Shown here one piece after another: positions 1 through 8,030 of a DNA stretch of 29,797 bases. This DNA is from JBBIOI01 sp037443425 (GTDB lineage Bacteria > Desulfobacterota > BSN033 > UBA1163), in assembly GCA_037443425.1 (NCBI GenBank), contig JBBIOI010000035.1:1-29797 (forward strand), in the 5' to 3' direction. The translations under genes and the position numbers were made by a program. Each line of letters opens with the position of its first letter. Position 1 is the first letter of the stretch. Under the pieces are notes generated by a model that was not told the DNA's origin, ran no database searches, and worked only from the letters and a program-made list of their open reading frames with translations.

Positions 1-30
1 TTCAAAAAAGCAAAGTGAAGAAAGGAGAAA

Positions 31-771
31 ATGATGGGATTGGTTGTTGCGCAAAATATCACAAAAATTTACAGTGTCGTAGCAACGAAAGTGAGCAAGG
101 ACTATGTGGCAGGAGAAATCACCATCAGGGCACTCAATGAGGTGAGTTTTGAAATCGAACCTGCTTCTTTTGTCTCCTTTGTTGGCCCCTCGGGAAGCGG
201 AAAAACAACGCTTCTTAATCTGATTGGATGCCTCGATAAACCCACGGAAGGAAAACTCGAAGTTGCGGGTACCGATGTTCTGCATCTTGACCGAAAACAG
301 AGTGCCAAGTTTCGAGGAGACAACATCGGTTTCATTTTTCAGGACTTTAATTTAATTCCTGTTCTTACAGTTTATGAGAATATAGAATATCCCCTGATTA
401 TGGTTCAAAATGTTCCTTCGAATGAGAGAAAAAAGAGGGTTATGACACTTCTTGAGGCAGTCGGTATGGCCGATCAAAAGGACAAATACCCTGATCAGAT
501 TTCCGGGGGACAGAAGCAGAGGGTGGCTATTGCGAGAGCACTGGTTACAAACCCAAAACTTGTCCTTGCAGATGAACCAACGGCAAACCTCGACCATAAG
601 ACTGCCTTTATAGTACTTGAGATAATGAAGAGGATGAGGGATGAATTTCAAACCACCTTCATCTTCTCTACCCATGACCAGAAGATCGTTGGGGAGGCAG
701 AGATTGTCTACAGTTTAGAAGACGGAGAGCTGATTGGAAAACAGGTTAAAGGAGGTCAGAAAAATGGGTAA
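31..771 (+). CDS. ABC transporter ATP-binding protein, LolD/MacB type
   Basis: This is the cytoplasmic ATPase that would drive the FtsX-like permease encoded next. Visible motifs are Walker A (GPSGSGKTT), a Q-loop (FIFQDFN), the signature SGGQKQRVAIARAL, Walker B plus D-loop (LVLADEPTANLD) and the switch histidine (STHD). These place it in the LolD/MacB/FtsE group, and its 246 residues fit. An AAGGAG Shine-Dalgarno at 22-27 precedes two ATGs, at 31 and 34; the second has the better spacing. The N-terminus carries about 17 residues more than usual before the normal first strand (VVATKVSKDY). The extra piece, VVAQNITKIY, looks like a second copy of that strand. The 3' end overlaps the permease start by 8 nt. 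The substrate cannot be read from the ATPase. Confidence 0.95.
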   Translation: MMGLVVAQNITKIYSVVATKVSKDYVAGEITIRALNEVSFEIEPASFVSFVGPSGSGKTTLLNLIGCLDKPTEGKLEVAGTDVLHLDRKQSAKFRGDNIGFIFQDFNLIPVLTVYENIEYPLIMVQNVPSNERKKRVMTLLEAVGMADQKDKYPDQISGGQKQRVAIARALVTNPKLVLADEPTANLDHKTAFIVLEIMKRMRDEFQTTFIFSTHDQKIVGEAEIVYSLEDGELIGKQVKGGQKNG

Positions 772-2005
772 TCTATTAAAGATCGCTATTAGAAATCTTA
801 AGAGATATAAACGAAGAACACTTCTTACAGCCTCTCTTATCACACTTGGGGTTGTATTTGTTTTAATCTTTATTTCTGTGACAGGTTCTTTTAAGAAAAT
901 GATGATCGGCCAGATGACCGATTCGATGTTGGGACATCTTCAGGTGCATCGAAAGGGTTACCTGGCTTCCATTGAGAATCTCCCACTCAACATGAATCTC
1001 AGACTTCCAGCATATAAAAAACTGGAAGGAATTCTTAACCAACTACCCGAGATAGAAGCCTATTCTCCAAGAATCAAATTCGGTGGGATGTTCAGCACCT
1101 TTGTTGAGACAACCAATATCAGGCTTAATGGAGTGTATCCTGATCGGGAATTAAAAACAGTTCCCCTCCTTCCTTCAAGAATTACAAATGGCGGAGGGAA
1201 ACACCTCGAAAAAGGAGAGATCTGGATCCCTGAACTAATGGCAAGAAGCATGAAAGTTAATATTGGCGATACAGTAGTCATTGTCGCCACAAACAAAGAT
1301 GGCTCCGTCAATGGAAAGCAGTTTAAGGTCACCGGAGTCCTCGAAAGTGTAACAGGACCAGGAGGCCGGGATGGTTATATCCATATAGAAGATGCTATGG
1401 AGGTCTTGAGAATGGAAGAGATGGAGATAAGTGAAGTAGCCATCCGGCTGAAGGATTTCAGCCGCCTCTATGCCTTTACCGAAAAACTCGAAAGCCTCCT
1501 TTCAGGGGAATTAAACAAACAGGGAAAACCCATGTTTGAGGTCCACAACTGGGAGAAACTTTCTCCTTTCTATAACATTGCAAAAATGATCGATCTTATG
1601 GCCTTCTTTATTAAATTGATGTTAATTGCCGTTGTTCTGATCAGCATCATGAATGTGATGATTATGGCGGTCTATGAGAGGATCAGGGAAATTGGAACGA
1701 TTGCAGCCATTGGAACTCTTCCGGGAAGGATTCTATCTCTCTTCGTTCTGGAAGGATTATCCCTGGGTGTGCTGGGAGTTGTGGCAGGAAACATTTTAGC
1801 ATTCATTATTATTGCGATCCTTAATGTCTCCAAGATTACTTTCAGCTTCGGAAGGCAGACTGGATTGATTCTTTCAGCAAAAGTTACTCCAATGGATATG
1901 CTTATTATTTCTCTAATAGTTATCGTTATTTCCGTTATTGCCAGCCTTCAGCCCGCCCTGAAGGCTTCGAGAATGGAACCAATTAAGGCCTTAAGACATG
2001 TATAA
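764..2005 (+). CDS. FtsX-like/MacB-type ABC transporter permease
   Basis: This is a 413-residue inner-membrane permease with the MacB/LolCE plan: one N-terminal membrane helix (about residues 20-42), a large periplasmic domain (about 45-275) and three C-terminal helices. It ends in the typical LQPALKASRMEPIKALRHV. The ATG at 764 is chosen over one at 734 because GGAGG lies at the right distance upstream and the start then overlaps the ATPase stop by 8 nt, which suggests translational coupling. With the ATPase it would form a mechanotransmission ABC machine that moves lipoprotein, lipid or drug substrate from the periplasmic side. No MacA/HlyD adaptor is encoded nearby. The next two genes are a LolA-like protein and an outer-membrane barrel instead, so envelope lipid or lipoprotein traffic is more likely than drug efflux (inference). 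Confidence 0.93.
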   Translation: MGNLLKIAIRNLKRYKRRTLLTASLITLGVVFVLIFISVTGSFKKMMIGQMTDSMLGHLQVHRKGYLASIENLPLNMNLRLPAYKKLEGILNQLPEIEAYSPRIKFGGMFSTFVETTNIRLNGVYPDRELKTVPLLPSRITNGGGKHLEKGEIWIPELMARSMKVNIGDTVVIVATNKDGSVNGKQFKVTGVLESVTGPGGRDGYIHIEDAMEVLRMEEMEISEVAIRLKDFSRLYAFTEKLESLLSGELNKQGKPMFEVHNWEKLSPFYNIAKMIDLMAFFIKLMLIAVVLISIMNVMIMAVYERIREIGTIAAIGTLPGRILSLFVLEGLSLGVLGVVAGNILAFIIIAILNVSKITFSFGRQTGLILSAKVTPMDMLIISLIVIVISVIASLQPALKASRMEPIKALRHV

Positions 2006-2040
2006 ACCCTTAACCCTTCCCAATCTAACGCCCCATCCAA

Positions 2041-2073
2041 TCTCCCCCTCTCAAAATAAGAGGGGGAAGGGGA
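2041..2073. repeat. C-rich/G-rich intergenic hairpin
   Basis: An 8-bp perfect stem (CCCCCTCT at 2044-2051 with AGAGGGGG at 2059-2066) has a 7-nt loop and lies between the permease and LolA-like genes inside the operon. It resembles the C-rich dispersed intergenic elements seen in many delta-type genomes. No T tract follows, so it is more likely an inserted repeat or mRNA-processing hairpin than a terminator. Confidence 0.45.
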
Positions 2074-2120
2074 GTTATAAGGAGAGGCAGGATGAGGTTA
2101 CAAAGAAAGAGAGGTTAGAT

Positions 2121-2852
2121 ATGAAGAAAATTCTGATTTGTTTATTTATTGTATTCCTTGCCGTCCCTGCTTATGCTATTGATGGTAATCAACTATTAAG
2201 ACAGGTCGATCGAAATCTCACACCCGAATCTTACGAGATGTACCGAAAGATCATCAACGTTGAACCTGACGGAAAGAAAAAGGAGTATACCCTTTTTTCA
2301 GTCAAGAAAGGCAAAGACAAAATGGCTGCCCTCTTTCTCGCTCCGGCAAGCGAGAAGGGAAGAACCACTTTAAGGTTGGGAGATAATATGTGGCTCTATA
2401 TTCCCAATGTTGGAAAGCCCATCCGCATCACGAGCCTTCAATCCGTCATAGGAGGCATTTTCAACAACTCGGATATCATGCAACTCGATTATGCAGAGGA
2501 ATATGATGTCGAAAAGGTAGAAGAATTAGGAAATGAGTATCTCCTTTATCTCAAGGCGAAGACCAAGACGGTTGCCTATGACCGGCTGAAGATGTGGGTG
2601 GACAAAAACAGGAAGATCCCCACAAAGATAGAATGCCGCACGGAGGCTGATATGCTGATTAAGACTCTTTATTTTAAAGAGATTAAGGATTTTGGGGGAG
2701 GGATTGTAAGGCCTTCGACTATGGAAACGGATAGCCCTCTTTATAAAGGCTATAAATCGGTCATGCTCTTTGCCAATATCAAGAAAAGAGATTTCAAAGA
2801 TGAGGTCTTCACCTTGACCTTTATGCCCAATATTGAATCCTTAAGAAGGTGA
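2121..2852 (+). CDS. LolA-like outer-membrane lipoprotein-sorting family protein
   Basis: This is a periplasmic protein of 243 residues. The Sec signal peptide is residues 1-19 (hydrophobic core, then PAYA before the mature ID). The body matches the LolA-like family usually annotated 'outer membrane lipoprotein-sorting protein', with stretches such as NMWLYIPNVGKPIRI and the membrane-facing beta pattern that follows. The start at 2121 (GAGG at 2111-2114) puts the signal peptide at the N-terminus. An upstream in-frame ATG at 1998 would add about 41 residues translated through the C-rich repeat and is rejected. Family members bind acyl chains and ferry lipids or lipoproteins across the periplasm. 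Lying between an FtsX-type transporter and an outer-membrane barrel, it is probably the shuttle of this export route. Confidence 0.88.
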   Translation: MKKILICLFIVFLAVPAYAIDGNQLLRQVDRNLTPESYEMYRKIINVEPDGKKKEYTLFSVKKGKDKMAALFLAPASEKGRTTLRLGDNMWLYIPNVGKPIRITSLQSVIGGIFNNSDIMQLDYAEEYDVEKVEELGNEYLLYLKAKTKTVAYDRLKMWVDKNRKIPTKIECRTEADMLIKTLYFKEIKDFGGGIVRPSTMETDSPLYKGYKSVMLFANIKKRDFKDEVFTLTFMPNIESLRR

Positions 2853-2856
2853 AAGG

Positions 2857-4182
2857 ATGATAAAAAGAAATCTCTTGTGGATCCATTGGTGGGTTTTTGT
2901 GATGCTACTTATCTTATTTGGAAATGCTTCTTCCGCTGAAGAAGAATATAAATTCGATTTGTCTGAGATTGAAAAGAAACCCTATCATATTGGTGGCTAT
3001 GTAGAATTAAGGCCCATCCTTTTTGTCCTTGACAGGGATTCCGGCCTCTATAAGCTCAAATTTTACAATCGAGACGAGGGAAAAACCATTGAGGAATACA
3101 ATGGAAAACTGCAATTGGAAGGAAGTTATGAGAAAGGAATTGCCCGCCTTTTCGTCAGGACAAATTTCGATCTGCAGTATTCCTATCTTGGCTGGGACCA
3201 CAGTGAGAGCAAAAGGATGATCTACGAAGGATATCTCTCTCTTAAGCCTTCAGACTCCTTAAGCTTCAAATTTGGGAAGCAAACTCTGCTCTGGGGAAAA
3301 GGCTATGCCTTTAACCCCGTGGCTTTTGTAAGCAGGTCTAAAGACCCTGATGACCCCGAACTTGCCATGGAGGGATTTATTACAGCTTCTGCTGATTATA
3401 TAAAAAGTTTCCAGGGACCTCTTAAAACTGTAGCTATCACGCCTGTAATTTTTCCTGTATATAAGCATATCAATGACGATTTCGGGAAGATCAATCGGAT
3501 CAATTTTGCAGGGAAAGCCTATCTTCTTTTTTATGATACGGATATTGATCTCATAGGGCTGATAGGAGAAAGTAAGACAAATCGTTTTGGAATAGATTTT
3601 TCAAGAAACATCACAACCAATTTTGAAATCCACGGAGAATTCGCCTTTATTAATAATCAGATAAAGAAGGTGATCGATAGTGAGGGGAGAATAACGGAAT
3701 CGAAATTTGATGCAAAGAGTTATCTGCTCGGAATCCGCTATCTCACGCCATGGGATACCACATTTATCTTTGAGTATTATCGAAATGGAACAGGGTTTAA
3801 CCATCTTGAGATGAAAGACTTCTTCTTATTTATTGAAAAGGGATATGATCTGTTTCTTTCAAAAAGAAATGACTCTTTATTGAAGAAGGCATCAAATCTC
3901 ACACAGGGTAATTACGGACGACCGAATCCGATGAATGATTACCTTTACCTTCGGATCTCACAAAAAGAACCTTTTAATATCCTTTATTTTACTCCCGCCA
4001 TCACAACTATTATGAACCTGAATGATCGAAGTTTTCAGATATCCCCGGAATTACTATATACTGGTTTTACCAATTGGGAGTTGCGGTTGAAAGGGGCTAC
4101 TCTAATTGGCCAGAAAGGCACCGAATTCGGAGAAAAAACTAATGACTATAGAATTGAACTAAGAGTGAGATACTATTTCTAA
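2857..4182 (+). CDS. Outer-membrane beta-barrel protein of the envelope-transport operon (DUF1302-like)
   Basis: This is a 441-residue secreted protein with a signal peptide at about 1-27 (cleavage after NASSA). It shows alternating aromatic/hydrophobic beta strands throughout and ends in phenylalanine (RVRYYF), the classic C-terminal signal for BAM insertion. Segments such as FKFGKQTLLWGKGYAFNPV resemble DUF1302 and alginate-export-type barrels found beside LolA-like proteins and RND or FtsX permeases. The gene begins 4 nt after the LolA-like stop, with AAAGG as the ribosome site, so all four genes look co-transcribed. It would be the outer-membrane end of the route. Barrel type is well supported; family name and substrate are inferred. 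Confidence 0.85.
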   Translation: MIKRNLLWIHWWVFVMLLILFGNASSAEEEYKFDLSEIEKKPYHIGGYVELRPILFVLDRDSGLYKLKFYNRDEGKTIEEYNGKLQLEGSYEKGIARLFVRTNFDLQYSYLGWDHSESKRMIYEGYLSLKPSDSLSFKFGKQTLLWGKGYAFNPVAFVSRSKDPDDPELAMEGFITASADYIKSFQGPLKTVAITPVIFPVYKHINDDFGKINRINFAGKAYLLFYDTDIDLIGLIGESKTNRFGIDFSRNITTNFEIHGEFAFINNQIKKVIDSEGRITESKFDAKSYLLGIRYLTPWDTTFIFEYYRNGTGFNHLEMKDFFLFIEKGYDLFLSKRNDSLLKKASNLTQGNYGRPNPMNDYLYLRISQKEPFNILYFTPAITTIMNLNDRSFQISPELLYTGFTNWELRLKGATLIGQKGTEFGEKTNDYRIELRVRYYF

Positions 4183-4485
4183 AATATTTTACTTCTCAAT
4201 AAAAAAACTTTTTTAAATCCTTCCCAATGCAATTCATAAATATTGCTTGATTTTTATTGACTTCCTTGTTTAACTTATAATACACTTTTTACATGAGGGA
4301 GGTAAATATTGGAAAAGATACCTCTGAAAGCATTAAGGTTTTTTTCCCTATGATGCTTTACCAGATTTGGGATATCCGAGATAATTCAGGTATCACCCCA
4401 AAATAAATAAAAAGCGCGGTACTTTGCTTTTGAAGTAGTTAAGTGAAATTCTAATCGGCAAATATAAAATAATGAGGCAAATATA
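4183..4485. other. Intergenic region before the R-M island, with promoter-like element and tiny ORF
   Basis: This A+T-rich gap separates the envelope operon from the restriction genes. A perfect -10-like TATAAT lies at 4276-4281 without a good -35 at normal spacing. A 37-codon ORF starts at 4293. A small inverted repeat, AAAAGC/GCTTTT, lies at 4410-4431, and GAGG at 4474-4477 is the ribosome site for the nuclease start at 4486. No strong GC-rich terminator was seen for the upstream operon. Confidence 0.5.
4293..4406 (+). CDS. Possible 37-residue small ORF upstream of the restriction genes
   Basis: The ATG at 4293 opens a short frame ending TAA at 4404-4406. The peptide contains VFFPMMLYQIWDIRDN and looks protein-like, but I recognise no family. 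It lies 12 nt after a TATAAT box and has no Shine-Dalgarno before the ATG; a GGGAGG lies just inside the frame instead. It could be a leader peptide, a decayed gene end or chance. It does not look like the helix-turn-helix C proteins that control many R-M systems. Confidence 0.2.
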   Translation: MREVNIGKDTSESIKVFFPMMLYQIWDIRDNSGITPK

Positions 4486-6279
4486 ATGAAAAAACCTTGG
4501 TCAATTTCAACAACAGTAAGAAATCCAGAAAGATTGCGGGATTTTCTAAGGGTGTTAAAGAAATTAGAAGGACACCCTTTTGATAAAGATAACCAAATAA
4601 AATATCAAGTCTTATTAATCTGAGAGCGTCTTTATAAACCTGTCAATATTCCTCCAAAGTTTAGAAAGTATTACGAAGGGTCAGACTCGGAAATTCCATA
4701 TGAAGTAGCCGAAGAGATTTTCTTTGCCCAAAATTATGAAGACCCACCAATGAGAGGAAGACAATCAGTAAATCCTTTGAATAAACTGGGATTTTCAATA
4801 GCAAGAGAAGGTTTTGGCCCGGTAATAATTACTGAGTTAGGGAATAAATTTTTAGAAGGAGATTATGATATGGGCTACATATTCTTCAAGAGTTTACTCA
4901 AACTTCAGTTTCCAAACCTATGGAGTTTTGATTTTTCAGAGAAAGAAGGCTTTAACATAATGCCATTTATTGGGGTAATGCGTCTTATTTACAAACTTAA
5001 TCAAAAGACGACAAAAAGAGGTTTAGACAAAACAGAATTCAGCATTTTTGTCCCAACCCTTATAAATTTCAATCAAATAGATGAATATGTTGAAAAAATT
5101 TTGGAATTTAGAAAAGAGAGAAATAAAGATAAATATACCCTGAATTTTGCAAGAGAATTCTATGAAACAAAAAAGGTGCCTAATAAAAGGATAAAAAATC
5201 TATTTGATTACGGGGATAACATAATGAGGTATTTTAGACTTACAAGATATTTTAAGGTTTCAATGGATCCATTGGGATCCTACTGGAATATTGACATAGA
5301 ATCCTCAAGAAAAGTTGAGATAGAGCAACTTTTAGATATGTATAGTGGAGAGTCTATTAGATTCAAAACATTAAAGGATTATTTAAATTACCTTTCTGAT
5401 ATTACAAAACCTATTTTACCCTGGGAAAAGAGGGAAAATTTAGAGAAGGTAGCCCAATCTTTAAAAGATATAATCACTGACCTTATAAAAAAAGAGAATT
5501 TGCAGATTACTCCAAGCGAACAAGAAATTCTGCTTAAAAATATTAAAAATTTGAGCAAAATTGAGCTGGAGAATTACATTTCTTACCTAAGGGGTCTCAA
5601 TCTGGCATTGAAAGAGCGAATAAAGAAAGTAAGATTAATGAGCGATTTAAATAGAATTGAAGAAATAATAGAGACCTTGCGGGATTCTAAAAAGTTAAAG
5701 AAGTATGAACCAGAGCAATTTGAGAAATTGGTAACAGAAGCATTGAAAATAATCAATGATGAGATCCTAATAAAACCAAACTATCCAGTAGATGATGACG
5801 GAGAGCCTGTGAATCATTCTCCTGGGAACAAACCAGATATAGAATGTCACTATCCACTCTTCAAAGCGATTTGTGAAGTAACATTAAATACATCAAAATT
5901 ACAATGGGTGCAAGAAGGACAACCAGTGATGAGGCATTTAAGAGATTTTGAAATTCAAAACAAAGGTGATGAAACATTCTGTATTTTTATTGCACCACAA
6001 ATTCATAATGACACATATTCCCAATTTTGGATTTCCGTAAAGTATGAGTATAATGGTTTACCTCAAAAAATAGTGCCTCTGACGACAGAACAATTTGCAC
6101 TACTCTTAGAAACCCTCTCGAATCTTCTAAAACAAGGCAGAAGATTTAACCATAAAGGATTATATGAGTTATATTCTATGGTGATCAACGAAACTAAAAG
6201 CCTGACAAGTTTTTCTGATTGGGCAGTATTTATTCAAAAGGCTTTAAAAGATTGGCATCAGAGGACGATTACATTATGA
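4486..6279 (+). pseudogene. Type IIS restriction endonuclease, AlwI/BstNBI family, interrupted by an in-frame TGA
   Basis: The full frame is 597 codons. It begins with GAGG (4474-4477), then ATG at 4486, encoding KKPWSISTTVRNPERLRDFL, the conserved AlwI-type N-terminus. A TGA at 4621-4623 (codon 46, in LLI-stop-ERLYKP) breaks it. The frame then stays open to TGA at 6277-6279. The rest aligns by eye with AlwI/Nt.BstNBI-type enzymes: NQIDE...FRKERNK, then the PD-(D/E)XK-like site GNKPDIE...CEVT with D451, E464 and T466, followed by RHL and FIAPQIHNDT. This family cuts beside asymmetric sites such as GGATC or GAGTC. The first in-frame ATG after the stop is at 4750 and lacks a ribosome site, so only an N-truncated product of about 509 residues could be made without readthrough. 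The last bases overlap the methyltransferase start (ATGA). Confidence 0.85.
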
Positions 6280-7076
6280 AAGTTAACCACATATATTTAG
6301 GTGATTGTTCAATGATAATGGAAAAAGAAATCGATGAAAATAGTGTAGATTTAGTATATGCTGATCCCCCATATAATCTATCTGGTAAAGGTCTAACTTT
6401 AGTCAACAACAAGACAGGTGGTCCATTTTATAAAATGAATGAAGATTGGGATATTTGGAAATATGAAGATTATCTTGTTTTCACCGAGAATTGGATTAGT
6501 AATACACGGAATATTTTAAAGTCCACTGGTAGCTTATATGTTTCTTGTACGTATCATAACATAGCAGAGGTAATATTTATAGCAAAAAAGGTCGGGTTTA
6601 AATTAAATAACATAATAACTTGGTATAAACCCAATGCTATGCCAAATATAACAAAGCGAACTTTTACTCATTCTACGGAATATGTTTGCTGGTTTGTGAA
6701 CGGTAATAATTGGAAATTCAATTATGAGATAGTTAAAGAATTTAATCCCCATAAGACAAAAGATGGGAAGCCAAAACAGTTAAGAGATTTTTTAGATTTT
6801 ATTGAGTTGCCTATTGTTCAAGGTAAAGAAAGGATAAAAGGTCAAAATGGTAGAGCGTTGCACCCCACACAGAAACCTGAAAAATTAATAGAACTAATCA
6901 TATTAGCATCATCAGATGAAAATGACATAGTACTTGATCCATTTTTTGGAACAGGTACCACAGGTGTTGTTGCTTCTAGGTTGAAAAGAAAATGGATTGG
7001 TATTGAAATAAATGAAGAATATTTCAAAATTGCTTATCAAAGGATATTTGGAAAAAAGGTTATTAAAGGTGCCTGA
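6276..7076 (+). CDS. Type II adenine-specific DNA methyltransferase, beta class (first of pair)
   Basis: This is a 266-residue N6-adenine methyltransferase. The catalytic DPPYNL motif (residues 30-33) comes before the SAM-binding DPFFGTG motif (221-227), the beta-class order, and HPTQKPEKL precedes the latter. The ATG at 6276 is chosen because it overlaps the nuclease stop as ATGA and puts DPPY at the usual distance from the N-terminus. A start at 6219 inside the nuclease gene is rejected. Asymmetric type IIS sites need separate methylation of each strand, which explains a second methyltransferase immediately downstream. In an R-M pair this enzyme protects host DNA; with the nuclease probably dead it may persist as an orphan methylase. 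Confidence 0.93.
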   Translation: MKVNHIYLGDCSMIMEKEIDENSVDLVYADPPYNLSGKGLTLVNNKTGGPFYKMNEDWDIWKYEDYLVFTENWISNTRNILKSTGSLYVSCTYHNIAEVIFIAKKVGFKLNNIITWYKPNAMPNITKRTFTHSTEYVCWFVNGNNWKFNYEIVKEFNPHKTKDGKPKQLRDFLDFIELPIVQGKERIKGQNGRALHPTQKPEKLIELIILASSDENDIVLDPFFGTGTTGVVASRLKRKWIGIEINEEYFKIAYQRIFGKKVIKGA

Positions 7077-7878
7077 GATTAAACTCTTAAAAGGCAATGC
7101 ATTAGAAATACTTAAGCAATTGGATTCCAAATCTGTAGATTTAATCTTCGCAGACCCTCCATACAATCTTTCAGGTGAAAATCACCTTACTTGTAAAAGT
7201 GGGAAAATAGCTAAATGTGATAAAGGTTCATGGGATCAGATAGAAAATATCCACGAATTTAATAGGAAATGGGTTGAGGAGTGCGTGAGGATTCTAAAAG
7301 ATAATGGAACAATTTGGATTTCAGGAACTTTACATAATCATCCATCTATTGGCGTAGTTTTAAAGCAATTAAATCTTTGGATAATAAATGATATTATTTG
7401 GTTCAAACCTAATGCTCCACCGCTTATTCAAAAAAATCGTTTTGTCCCTTCTACTGAATTGATATGGGTAGCTAGTAAATCAAAAAGATATTTTTTTAAT
7501 TATGAAATGGCAACAAAATTAAGTAATGGGAAACAAATGCGGAACTTGTGGGAAATACCCGCAGAAAGACATAAAACACCACACCCCACTGAGAAACCTG
7601 AAAAACTGTTAGAAAGAATAATCTTAATTGGGAGTACAGAAGGAGATACTATCCTTGATCCATTTATGGGTTCTGGCACAACAGGAGTTGTGGCTAAACG
7701 CTTTAATAGAAATTTTATAGGTATTGAAATTGATGATAAATATTTTGAAATCGCACGAAAAAGAATTGAAAGGACTTCAATCGAACAGAACTTAATTGAA
7801 TTTTTAGAAAAGTTAAAAATAAATGCTACATTACAATTAGAATTTTATTCAAAAAAGAAGAAAGAAGGAGGTTATTAA
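7069..7878 (+). CDS. Type II adenine-specific DNA methyltransferase, beta class (second of pair)
   Basis: This is a 269-residue paralogue of the preceding gene, with DPPYNL at 29-32 and DPFMGSG at 197-203, preceded by HPTEKPEKL. It probably methylates the other strand of the same asymmetric site. I choose GTG at 7069: AAGG lies upstream, the overlap with the first methyltransferase is 8 nt, and the N-terminus (PEIKLLKGNALE) then aligns with that of its neighbour (KVNHIYLGDCSM). An in-frame ATG at 7012 would add 19 residues inside the neighbour gene and is less likely. The last codons contain a strong AAGGAGG (7865-7871), which could start translation of a small frame at 7880. Confidence 0.92.
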   Translation: MPEIKLLKGNALEILKQLDSKSVDLIFADPPYNLSGENHLTCKSGKIAKCDKGSWDQIENIHEFNRKWVEECVRILKDNGTIWISGTLHNHPSIGVVLKQLNLWIINDIIWFKPNAPPLIQKNRFVPSTELIWVASKSKRYFFNYEMATKLSNGKQMRNLWEIPAERHKTPHPTEKPEKLLERIILIGSTEGDTILDPFMGSGTTGVVAKRFNRNFIGIEIDDKYFEIARKRIERTSIEQNLIEFLEKLKINATLQLEFYSKKKKEGGY

Positions 7879-7879
7879 T

Positions 7880-8014
7880 ATGTTGCCGTGTCGAATTATT
7901 ATTCGTTTCGCTCATTCGGGGCTTATGCCCTTGCCTAACGCGGACTATGCAGCACACTCCATCCGCTCAAATTCTGCCTTCGGCGGAACTTTTTATGCTG
8001 GGAACTTTAAGTAA
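7880..8014 (+). CDS. Possible 44-residue ORF running through the first attC-like repeat
   Basis: The ATG at 7880 stands 8 nt after a perfect AAGGAGG (7865-7871), directly behind the second methyltransferase, and is open to TAA at 8012-8014. The product is SNSAFGGTFYAGNF-like at its end because most of the frame is the repeat itself. No family is recognised. It may be incidental coding through a repeat that landed behind a ribosome site. Confidence 0.25.
   Translation: MLPCRIIIRFAHSGLMPLPNADYAAHSIRSNSAFGGTFYAGNFK
7933..8010. repeat. attC-like repeat copy A
   Basis: The element starts GCCTAAC and ends GGGAACTTTAA. Its right half (about 7967-8010) matches copy B at 10560-10650 closely: both have AAATT, GCCTT, GGC, GAACTT, TTTATGC and GGGAA in order. 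The GCCTAAC beginning and hairpin-forming body resemble integron attC sites or their degenerate genomic relatives. No integrase gene is in the window. It bounds the left side of the pseudogene and SPPY methyltransferase segment. Confidence 0.55.
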
Positions 8015-8030
8015 CATTTTGAGAAAATAA

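Noticed and set aside
1998..2120. Longer N-terminus for the LolA-like protein from ATG 1998
   Set aside because: It would translate through the C-rich hairpin repeat and bury the signal peptide 41 residues in.
4621..4623. TGA read as a sense codon (selenocysteine or a recoded genetic code)
   Set aside because: Several other genes in the window end in functional TGA stops, no selenocysteine-insertion hairpin was seen after the codon, and family members do not need Cys/Sec there. A nonsense mutation or sequence error is simpler.
6219..6275. Start of the first methyltransferase at 6219
   Set aside because: It lies deep in the nuclease gene with no ribosome site; ATG 6276 overlaps the stop as ATGA and aligns with the paralogue.
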